NCBI RefSeq assembly: GCF_014495845.1
Contig: NZ_CP061080.1
Coordinates: forward strand, 1,477,001 to 1,541,000
Direction of reading: 5' to 3'
From: Aquibium microcysteis
Lineage (GTDB): Bacteria; Pseudomonadota; Alphaproteobacteria; Rhizobiales; Rhizobiaceae
DNA length: 64,000 bases
Below the pieces are notes generated by a model. That model worked only from the letters and a program-made list of their open reading frames with translations. It did no database searches and was not told the origin of the DNA. Position 1 is the first letter of the stretch, and every line of letters starts with the position of its first letter. A program made the translations under genes and the position numbers. Of this stretch, positions 47,652 to 54,847 are shown one piece after another.

Positions 47652-48973
47652 GATCCTCTTGGTTCGTCGTCGGCGGCAAGCGCGGCGATCGACACCGGAC
47701 GGGCGGGCCAGCGGTCGCGGCCGAGCCGGAGCGCGGGCTCGACGGGACCGCCGGGCCGCGACGCGGCGACGAGGTGCAGCACGTTGTCGGCGCAGAAGCG
47801 GCCCTGGCAGAGGCCCATGCCGAAACGGCCGTTGAGCCGGATCTCGCGCGGGCTGAGGTCGCCTTCCGCCAGCATGGCGCGCAGCTCGCCCGCGGTGCGC
47901 CCCTCGCAGCGGCACAGCACCGTCTCGTCAGGCAGCGCGGCAAGCGGATCGGCGCCGTCGACCGGCCGGAACAGGTCGCCGAGGATCGACTGCGCCCCGC
48001 GTTGCCGTGCCACTGTACCGTCGACGCGGGCGGGTCTGCCGGGCGCGAGGCGGGCGATGACCTGCCGCGCCGCATGGCGTCCGTCGGCGACCGCGGCGCG
48101 GATGCCGAGCGCCTCGCGGCAATCGCCGGCGCGGATCACGACCGGCTCGTCCCCCGAGGCGGCGGGCAGGCCGAAATCGTTCGGCCGGATGCCGTCGTGC
48201 AGTGCGACGATGTCGGCCGCTATGGTTCGTGCGTTGCCCCGGCGGTCGCGAAGCGTGGCGGCGAGCCGGCCGTCGCGCGGCTCGATCGCCGTGAGGCGGG
48301 TGCCGCGCAGCCACGGGACGCGGCCGGCGAGCACATGCGCCAAATGGCCGGCCGCTTCGACGGCGAGCCCGGGATGGGACGCGAGGCGCATGGCCGCCGC
48401 CGGTCGCGCGAAGGGATCGCCGGCCTCGACCAGCGCCACCGGCGGGCGGCCGAGACGGGCCAGATCGGAGGCCAGCGCGACCGTCAGAGGGCCGTTGCCG
48501 GCAATCAGGATGTCGCCGGGCGGCGGACTGCCGCCTTCCTTGAGGATCATCTGCAGGCCGCCGGCGGTCATGATTCCGGGCAGCTGCCAGCCGGGACGGG
48601 GCAGCACGCGCTCGACCGCGCCGACCGCGATGACCAGCGCGCGGGGCCGGACCGCGACGACGCGGCTTCCGGCGCGGTCGTCGAGCATCGCCAGTCCGTT
48701 GCTGTCGACGCCGAGGAAGACGTGGCGCAGTCGCGGCGCGACGCCGTTGCGTTCAAGAGCGTCGACGAGCCGCGACCATTGCCTGCGCCCTCGTGCGTGG
48801 ACCTTCGAGGCCCGTCCGGCCGGCTGGCGATGATAGGCTCCGCCGAGTGCGGCGCGCTGCTCGGCCAGCTCGACCGACAGGCCGGCACCTGCCAGTTCGA
48901 CCGCCGCCGCCACGCCGGCCGCGCCGCCGCCGATCACCAGCACGTCGCATCGCGAGACCTGCCGCTCAGTCAT
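47648..48973 (-). CDS. HcnB-like FAD/NAD-binding dehydrogenase subunit with BFD-type iron-sulfur domain
   Basis: The 441-residue protein has an N-terminal FAD motif (DVLVIGGGAAGVAAAVELA) and a second Rossmann segment (DILIAGNGPLTVALASDLA). A C-terminal BFD-like 2Fe-2S domain has CRCEG and, about 45 residues later, CQGRFC. This is the layout of HcnB and of the alpha subunit of D-hydroxyproline dehydrogenase. It overlaps the ferredoxin-like subunit upstream by 8 bases. It should form a membrane-associated complex with the next two genes. Confidence 0.82.
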   Translation of the reverse strand: MTERQVSRCDVLVIGGGAAGVAAAVELAGAGLSVELAEQRAALGGAYHRQPAGRASKVHARGRRQWSRLVDALERNGVAPRLRHVFLGVDSNGLAMLDDRAGSRVVAVRPRALVIAVGAVERVLPRPGWQLPGIMTAGGLQMILKEGGSPPPGDILIAGNGPLTVALASDLARLGRPPVALVEAGDPFARPAAAMRLASHPGLAVEAAGHLAHVLAGRVPWLRGTRLTAIEPRDGRLAATLRDRRGNARTIAADIVALHDGIRPNDFGLPAASGDEPVVIRAGDCREALGIRAAVADGRHAARQVIARLAPGRPARVDGTVARQRGAQSILGDLFRPVDGADPLAALPDETVLCRCEGRTAGELRAMLAEGDLSPREIRLNGRFGMGLCQGRFCADNVLHLVAASRPGGPVEPALRLGRDRWPARPVSIAALAADDEPRGS

Positions 48974-49217
48974 GGCCGGCTTCCGTCGCATCGACGCGGA
49001 GACCGTCGCGGGCAGGCGTCAGGCAGGCCTCGACCAGGGCGCCGTCGATGGCCACGAGGCAGTTCTGGCAGGCGCCGATGCCGCAGAAATAGCGCCGCGT
49101 GCCCCCTTCTCCCGCCCCGAACGCGCGCGTGCCGGCTTTCGCGAGCGCGATCGCGATGCTTTCGCCCTCGGCAAAGGCAACGGGCGCGCCGCGCCAGAGA
49201 AACTGTCCGCCGCTCAT
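48966..49217 (-). CDS. HcnA-like 2Fe-2S ferredoxin subunit
   Basis: The 83-residue protein has the 2Fe-2S pattern C-x4-C-x2-C-x11-C (CGIGACQNC ... VEAC). The start overlaps the stop of the flavin subunit by 4 bases (ATGA). It would carry electrons between the two flavin subunits, as in HcnABC-type dehydrogenases. Confidence 0.85.
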   Translation of the reverse strand: MSGGQFLWRGAPVAFAEGESIAIALAKAGTRAFGAGEGGTRRYFCGIGACQNCLVAIDGALVEACLTPARDGLRVDATEAGHD

Positions 49218-50386
49218 GCCACCAGGCTCCGCTGCGCGAAGCGGCCGGGGGCGAAGGGCTGCAGGTCGAGATCGGACGGCTCGCCGGCGACGATGCGGCC
49301 GACCGCCTGGCCGACGAGCGGACCGAGGCAGATGCCGTCGCCTTCGAAGCCGGTCGCCACGAAGAGGTTGTCGCGGCCGGGCATGCGCCCGATGAGGGGC
49401 AGGCCGTCGCGCGTGGCCGAGCGCACGCCGGAGAAGACGCGGATGACGCGCAGTCGCGCGAGCGGCGGCAGGAGACGCACCGCGCTCCCCAGCATGTGGC
49501 GGATGGCGGCGAGGTCGTTGCCGGTGTCGGCGGTCTCCTCGCGCGTGCCGCCGATGAGGAACTGGCCGGTGCGCAGCGGGTCGACCACGAGGCCGAAGCG
49601 GCGCGCGGCGGTGCCGGCCGCACCGGCGATGGCGTCCTTGCTGAGCAGGTAGCGGCACGACATCAGCGCGCCCGGCAGCGCGGCGTTGAGCGCCGATGCG
49701 CGCTCGGTGACGGCGAGCTGGCCCTTGCGCGGCCGCACGACGCCGGACAGGCCGATGAGGTCGGCCGTGCCCCCGCCGGCGGCGATGACGAACTGGTCGG
49801 CCTCGACCGGGCCGCGCGACGTGGCGACGGCGGCGACCGAGCGGCCCGAGGCGCCGGCGACGAGGCCGAGCACCGTGGTGTCGCGCTCGACGGCGACGCC
49901 GCTCGCCGCGATGAGCCGCCGCACGATCTCGTAGCCGATGGCGTGGCCCTCGTTGCCGACCTCGATGGCGAGCCGCACGCCGGTGGAAACGTCGGGCAGA
50001 TAGCGCCGGAGCGCCTCGCCTTCGATGCGGCGGAGCGCCATGCCTTCGCCGGCCAGGGCGTCGGCGTGGCCGGTGAGGCTTTCGACCTCGCTCTCGTCCT
50101 CGGCCACCATCACGGTCGGGCGCGGCTTGAACAGGCCGGAGAACAGCCCTTCCCTCTCGAGCTGCCGGTAGAGCGCGATGCCGGCCAGCGCCGTCGTCAT
50201 CATCGGGCCGGGGCGCTTGCTGGCGACCGAGACGGCGCCGTCGGCCGCGCCGCTGGCGGCGGCGGCGGGCGCCTCAGCCTCGATCAGCCGGACGCGGAAG
50301 CCGCGCTGCGCCAGGAAGTAGGCGGATGCGGCGCCGACGATGCCAGCCCCCACCACCACCACCGATCTGCCGCCCCTGCCATCCAT
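49214..50386 (-). CDS. HcnC-like FAD amino-acid oxidase/dehydrogenase subunit
   Basis: The 390-residue DAO-family flavoprotein starts with SVVVVGAGIVGAASAYFLA and ends with GRDNLFVATGFEGDGICLGP, the usual FAD-closing block of glycine/D-amino-acid oxidases. As the catalytic subunit of an HcnABC-like complex it should oxidise the substrate amino or imino acid. D-hydroxyproline, D-proline or another cyclic amino acid are candidates. First gene of the minus-strand operon, divergent from the LysR gene. Confidence 0.82.
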   Translation of the reverse strand: MDGRGGRSVVVVGAGIVGAASAYFLAQRGFRVRLIEAEAPAAAASGAADGAVSVASKRPGPMMTTALAGIALYRQLEREGLFSGLFKPRPTVMVAEDESEVESLTGHADALAGEGMALRRIEGEALRRYLPDVSTGVRLAIEVGNEGHAIGYEIVRRLIAASGVAVERDTTVLGLVAGASGRSVAAVATSRGPVEADQFVIAAGGGTADLIGLSGVVRPRKGQLAVTERASALNAALPGALMSCRYLLSKDAIAGAAGTAARRFGLVVDPLRTGQFLIGGTREETADTGNDLAAIRHMLGSAVRLLPPLARLRVIRVFSGVRSATRDGLPLIGRMPGRDNLFVATGFEGDGICLGPLVGQAVGRIVAGEPSDLDLQPFAPGRFAQRSLVA

Positions 50387-50461
50387 CGACTGCCGTCACC
50401 CTTTCGTGCCAGACTTGTGTTGAAGCCATCTCTGGCGACGGGGATTTTCAGCGGCGCGCCT

Positions 50462-50478
50462 CTTGCTGTCGATGCAAG
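50462..50478. promoter_or_regulatory. LysR-type box in the divergent promoter region
   Basis: CTTGC-TGTCGAT-GCAAG is a perfect 5-bp inverted repeat containing T-N11-A, the usual LysR-family site. A second palindrome (GCTGCGCAGC, inside TTGGCTGCGCAGCAAA) lies 12 bases downstream. Both sit in the 133 bases between the catabolic operon and the regulator gene, where such a regulator would act. Confidence 0.5.
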
Positions 50479-50519
50479 AAGGCGGCCTTGGCTGCGCAGC
50501 AAATTTGTAGGGACAGGGG

Positions 50520-51455
50520 ATGAGCAAGGCGGCGAAAGGCAGGGGCGGCGTCAACCTGACGCTGATCCAGACCTTCTACGAGGTGGGCAGCCACGGCTCG
50601 TTTTCAGGGGCGGCGCGCGAACTCAACATCAGCTACCAGTCTGCGGCCAACCACGTGCGCCGGCTGGAGCAGATCCTGAAGGCGAAGCTGATCGAGTCCG
50701 AACAGGGCGCCAAGCGCATCCAGCTGACGCCGCGCGGCCGGGCGCTGTTCAACCTGCTGCAGCCCGAATTCGACATCATGCTGGCGCGGCTGTCGAAGCT
50801 CCTGGAGAACCAGCGCTCCGCGCTCAGGGTGGGCATGCCGCAGGCGATCTTCTTCTATCTCTTCCCCGACGTGCTCAGGATCTTCCGCGAGCGGCATCCG
50901 GACATGGAGATCGCGGTGGCCGAGCGCGACACGGTGCTGGCCGAGATGGTCAAGAACGGCAGTCTCGACATCTGCCTGTCGGAGCGCCATTTCGGCGATC
51001 CGGTGGTGCCGCAGAAGCTGCTCGGTTCCTACCGGCTGAGCCTCGTCTATCCGAGCGCCTGGGGCGCCGCACCCGCGCCCGAGGACGTGCCCGGCTGGAG
51101 CATCGGCCGGCCTTTCGTCACCTACGAGCCCGGCCAGACGCTGCGCAACCTGGCCCTCGACTTCCTCGGCCGCGACGGGCCAGCCGCGCAGCCGGCGATC
51201 TCGACTTCGGGCAGTTCGTCGGTCAAGCGCTGCGTGGAGACCGGCCTCGGCTTCGCCATCATCCCCTCCTGGTGCATCCGCGACGACGACCAGGGGATTT
51301 CGAGCGTCAGGCTGACCAACCTGCCGGCGGTCGGGGTCTATTTCGGCAATGCCGAGTTCTTGCAGAACCATCCGGCGGTGCGGGAACTGTTCGACGTCTG
51401 CCGCCAGCAACTGGTCGGTCGGGAGCTGGACGAACCCGGCGCGGACGGTCTCTGA
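50520..51455 (+). CDS. LysR-family transcriptional regulator
   Basis: The 311-residue protein has an N-terminal winged helix (LTLIQTFYEVGSHGSFSGAARELNIS, then a QSAANHVRRLE recognition helix) and a periplasmic-binding-like effector domain. It faces away from the catabolic operon and lies upstream of the binding-protein gene on its own strand, so it probably controls both in response to the pathway substrate. ATG 50520 is close behind AGGGG. Confidence 0.85.
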   Translation: MSKAAKGRGGVNLTLIQTFYEVGSHGSFSGAARELNISYQSAANHVRRLEQILKAKLIESEQGAKRIQLTPRGRALFNLLQPEFDIMLARLSKLLENQRSALRVGMPQAIFFYLFPDVLRIFRERHPDMEIAVAERDTVLAEMVKNGSLDICLSERHFGDPVVPQKLLGSYRLSLVYPSAWGAAPAPEDVPGWSIGRPFVTYEPGQTLRNLALDFLGRDGPAAQPAISTSGSSSVKRCVETGLGFAIIPSWCIRDDDQGISSVRLTNLPAVGVYFGNAEFLQNHPAVRELFDVCRQQLVGRELDEPGADGL

Positions 51456-51600
51456 GCAACCCCAACCTACAAAAATCGAGATAAGTCCCCGCTATTGTCT
51501 AGCATTGTCCCTGCCCCACCCGGGGTTACGCTGCGTCCGGATGTGCAGGAATGGCGATCCACCGCGCAAGCGGACCGGGGAACAACAAGGGGTTTGTCGA

Positions 51601-52428
51601 ATGAAGATCCTCAGGACGATACTGGCGGGCGCGGCGATCGCGCTCGGACTGATGGGCGGAGCGGCGCAGGCGCAGAGCACCGTCGACGAGATCAAGGCGC
51701 GCGGCGTGCTGCGCGTGCCGGGCATCCTGAACGAGGTGCCCTACTTCTCCAAGGACCCGCGCACGGGCGAATGGAAGGGCTTCGTCATCGACATGGCGGG
51801 CGACATCGCCAAGACGCTGGACGTCAAGCTGGAGGTGGTGGAATCGAGCTGGGCCAACGCCATCCTGGACGTGCAGAGCGGCAAGGTCGACATGGCCTTC
51901 GCGGTCACGGCGACGCCGACGCGGGCGCTGTCGGTGTGGTTCTCAGAGCCGACCTATTTCAATTCCTTCGTGCTGGTGTCGGCCAAGGCCGAGCTGGAGG
52001 GCAAGACCTGGGCCGAACTCAACGACCCGCAATACACCTTCGCCGTCGATCTCGGCTCCGCGCAGGACCTGATCGCCACGCAGTACCTGCCGAAGGCCAA
52101 CATGCTGCGGTTCAAGACCCGCGACGAAGCGATCGTTGCTGTGGCGACCGGCAAGGCCGACGGCCTCGTCAACACGATGCTGAACGGCCTTGTGATGACC
52201 AAGAAGACCGCCGATCTGGGCAAGGTCATGGTGCCGACGCCGGTGCTGTCGACGCCCTCCGTCGTCGCGGTCAATTACGGTGCGGACGAGGTGTGGAAGA
52301 GCTTCGTGTCGGGCTGGGCCGCCTACAACCGCCGCATCGGCAACAACCAGACCTGGATCGTCAAGAGCCTGGAGCCCTTCGGCATCACCCTCGACGACAT
52401 GCCGGAAGGCTTCGGCTTCGGCGGCTGA
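51601..52428 (+). CDS. Amino-acid ABC transporter periplasmic binding protein
   Basis: The 275-residue protein has a signal peptide (MKILRTILAGAAIALGLMGGAAQA) and a family 3 solute-binding fold (ARGVLRVPGI, GFVIDMAGDIA, DMAFAVTATPTR). ATG 51601 is preferred over a frame from 51349 that overlaps the regulator. It is the only binding protein near the orphan permease-ATPase pair at 43672-45133, so the three likely form one importer. Confidence 0.88.
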   Translation: MKILRTILAGAAIALGLMGGAAQAQSTVDEIKARGVLRVPGILNEVPYFSKDPRTGEWKGFVIDMAGDIAKTLDVKLEVVESSWANAILDVQSGKVDMAFAVTATPTRALSVWFSEPTYFNSFVLVSAKAELEGKTWAELNDPQYTFAVDLGSAQDLIATQYLPKANMLRFKTRDEAIVAVATGKADGLVNTMLNGLVMTKKTADLGKVMVPTPVLSTPSVVAVNYGADEVWKSFVSGWAAYNRRIGNNQTWIVKSLEPFGITLDDMPEGFGFGG

Positions 52429-52454
52429 CGCAGGCGAAACGACGAGGATTGCGA

Positions 52455-52480
52455 GACGGCCGCCCTCCGGGGCGGCCGTC
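52455..52480 (+). terminator. Terminator after the binding-protein gene
   Basis: GACGGCCGCCC-TCCG-GGGCGGCCGTC is a perfect 11-bp stem with a 4-base loop, 27 bases after the stop at 52428. A short GGCGTTTGCG tail follows, so termination may be partly Rho-dependent. Confidence 0.65.
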
Positions 52481-52849
52481 GGCGTTTGCGGGGACCGATC
52501 CCTGTTCCGGATCCGACGGATCGGCCGCCGGCGGACCGAGGTGAAGGCACCCGGACCGCAACCCGTTCCGTCTGCAGCCGTCCCGTGATCGAGCGTCGAG
52601 GGATATTCTTCGAAGGTTCGATGCCGTTCATGGCGTCTCCCGAAAGCAACGGTCCTGCAATACTGCAAATGCAAGTCCGGCAGGTCCGTTGCCGAAGACA
52701 TCAAAGCCATGTTAGCGCATTTGGGAACAACATGAAGAATTGACGGGAATTCGCACCGAGCTCGGTTGGACGGGTGGTGCGACGCGGGTGCGGGACGCGG
52801 ACCGGGGGGCATCGGACCGTGGCGCTCGCGGCGGGATATGGGGGACGTC
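52481..52849. other. Gap before the biosynthetic locus
   Basis: No gene is seen. The part from 52660 to 52750 is less GC-rich than its surroundings and probably holds the promoter of the carrier-thioesterase gene. A TTGCCG-17-TTAGCG pair at about 52689-52717 is a weak candidate. Confidence 0.35.
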
Positions 52850-54064
52850 ATGAGTCGCGCATTGCTGGAACTGACGGCGCCGTATGCGGCGCCGTCATCG
52901 GACGCGGAACGGCGGATGACGCGCCTCTGGGCGGAGGTCCTGGACGTGGACACGGTCGGGCTCGACGACGACTTCTTTGAACTCGGCGGGGATTCGCTCG
53001 TGGCGGCCACGCTGGTCGCCGCGGTCAAGGCGGGTTTCGCGACGGAGATGCGCGAGAGCCAGATCCCCGAACTGAACACGCCGCGACGGCTTCTGACGCT
53101 GGTTTCCGATCACGCCGGACCAGCCCGTGCGGCGCTGCCGAGCAACGTGGTCGCCATCAATCCCGACGGGCGGCGTGCGCCGATCTTCCTGATCCACGGC
53201 GCAGCAGGCATCGTCTTCCTCAAGCCGCGATTCCGCGACGCGCTCCATCCCGACCAGCCGGTCTACATCTTCCAGGCGCAGGGCTACGACGGCGCTGCGC
53301 CGCCGCTCGACACCGTCGAGGCGATCGCGGCCGGCTATCTGCAATCGATCCTCAAGGTCCAGCCGGAGCCGCCCTGGCACCTCGCGTCCTTCTGCGCCGG
53401 CGGCTGGATCGCGGTCGACATCGTCCGGCAGATGCAGCTCGAAGGCCGCACGCCGGCGACGGTCGTCCTCGTGGACACCAACCTGCCGTCGGGGATGCGC
53501 AAGGACTACAGCCTGAAGCGGATCCACGTCGGCGGCATCCGGCTCCCGGCACTTCCGGATCCGATCGTCGGCATGATCAAGGGATCGTACGGCCTGGTGC
53601 GCCGGATGAAGCTCTTCCTCAAGACCGGCCGGTTCAAGGACGTGCACGACCCGGAGGCCTTCGAGGACCCCGCGATCCGGCGCCGGCTGGTGTCGGACAT
53701 GCAGCGCCACAACAGGCAGCGCGGCACGAAGCGGACGAAGGTCTTCGCGGAGGGCGCGGAAAGCGCGGCATTGGCGCAGGAGGCCGATGCGCTCGACGGC
53801 ATCTTCGGCAGCGAGGCGGCGGCGCTGACGACCACCCTGCTCCGGCGCGCCTATCGTGCCTACGTGCCGGCTCCGAGCGACTTCCCCTTCTCCTTCATCG
53901 TCAGCACGCGCAGATCGGCCGCCTTCGGCGATCCGGATTATCCCATCAACCGGCTGCTGCCGAACCGGAACGTGGTCATCTCGGGAGAGTCGCACGAGGA
54001 TGCCGTCTCGTCGCGCGAGACCGCGCAGCTCATCCAGCGCCTGGTCGACGGCGACCACGCTTGA
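52850..54064 (+). CDS. Carrier protein-thioesterase didomain
   Basis: The 404-residue protein has an N-terminal peptidyl/acyl carrier domain with the phosphopantetheine site FFELGGDSLVA (Ser49), then an alpha/beta-hydrolase thioesterase domain (IFLIHGAAGIVFLKPRF from 112). At the nucleophile elbow the usual GxSxG reads ASFCAGG, so Cys182 stands where Ser is normal. A C-terminal SGESHEDAV could hold the catalytic His. It looks like a detached last part of an NRPS line. ATG 52850 follows GGGGGAC; ATG 52838 is an alternative. It overlaps the transferase gene by 4 bases. Confidence 0.82.
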   Translation: MSRALLELTAPYAAPSSDAERRMTRLWAEVLDVDTVGLDDDFFELGGDSLVAATLVAAVKAGFATEMRESQIPELNTPRRLLTLVSDHAGPARAALPSNVVAINPDGRRAPIFLIHGAAGIVFLKPRFRDALHPDQPVYIFQAQGYDGAAPPLDTVEAIAAGYLQSILKVQPEPPWHLASFCAGGWIAVDIVRQMQLEGRTPATVVLVDTNLPSGMRKDYSLKRIHVGGIRLPALPDPIVGMIKGSYGLVRRMKLFLKTGRFKDVHDPEAFEDPAIRRRLVSDMQRHNRQRGTKRTKVFAEGAESAALAQEADALDGIFGSEAAALTTTLLRRAYRAYVPAPSDFPFSFIVSTRRSAAFGDPDYPINRLLPNRNVVISGESHEDAVSSRETAQLIQRLVDGDHA

Positions 54065-54816
54065 GCGACGCCGCCCGCGCGCCCGCTTCGACATCCGGCG
54101 GATCGGGCGCGCCGCGCATCCCCGGCGAGGCGGCGCTTCGAGACCTCGCGGTGGCGCTCGCCGACGTGACGCCCGGCCCGCTCGCATCGCGGGTCGTGCC
54201 GATCGACGGCACGTACGACCTGTTCGGGATCGAGGCGCGCGCCGTCGCCGATGCGGTCGACGGTCGCCGCCGCGAGTTCGCCGCCGGCCGGGAAGCAGCG
54301 CGCCAGGCACTCGCAATGCTGGGCGTGGCGCCGACGCCGATCCCCCGCGCCCACGACCGCCGGCCGATCTGGCCGGCGGGGCTCGTCGGCAGCATCAGCC
54401 ACGCGGCCGGTTTCGCGGCGGCCGTCGCTGCCCGGGACCGAGACGTGGCGGGGGTCGGGCTCGACATCGAGGCCGCCGCGCCGCTCCGGGACGATCTGTG
54501 CGGCTGCGTCCTGACGCCAACGGAGCTCCGCCGGCGGGCGGCCGTGCCGATGGTCGCAGGCGTGCCACGCTGCAAGGTGACTTTCGCCGCGAAGGAGGCC
54601 CTGTTCAAGGCGGTCTATCCGATCACGCTCGGCTTCTTCGGCTTCCTGGATGCGGTGGTCGACGTCGGCGACGACGGATCATGGACCGCCGTCCTGCGCG
54701 ATCCGCCCGCCTTTCCCCGGGCAGACCTGCGGATCGGAGCCGGCCGGTGGGCGGCGGCCGCGGGCATGATCGCGGCTTCCGTCTGCATCGAGACCGGCCG
54801 GGGCCCCCCGCGCTGA
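54061..54816 (+). CDS. Sfp/EntD-type 4'-phosphopantetheinyl transferase
   Basis: The 251-residue enzyme has the family blocks GREAARQAL, PAGLVGSISHAAGFAAAVAA, GVGLDIE and FAAKEALFKAVYP, which bind CoA and Mg. It would attach phosphopantetheine to the carrier domains of the two neighbouring proteins. The start is a TTG overlapping the stop of the carrier-thioesterase gene (TTGA), so the two are coupled. It ends 31 bases from the stop of the convergent NRPS-like gene. Confidence 0.88.
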   Translation: MSDAARAPASTSGGSGAPRIPGEAALRDLAVALADVTPGPLASRVVPIDGTYDLFGIEARAVADAVDGRRREFAAGREAARQALAMLGVAPTPIPRAHDRRPIWPAGLVGSISHAAGFAAAVAARDRDVAGVGLDIEAAAPLRDDLCGCVLTPTELRRRAAVPMVAGVPRCKVTFAAKEALFKAVYPITLGFFGFLDAVVDVGDDGSWTAVLRDPPAFPRADLRIGAGRWAAAAGMIAASVCIETGRGPPR

Positions 54817-54847
54817 CCGCTCCGGTGCCGTCGCGTGCCGCTCCGCC

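Noticed and set aside
47774..51484. A 1236-codon plus-strand open frame across the catabolic cluster
   Set aside because: It lies opposite several well-supported genes and its translation is Arg/Ala/Gly/His-rich without family motifs; such antisense frames are common at this GC content.
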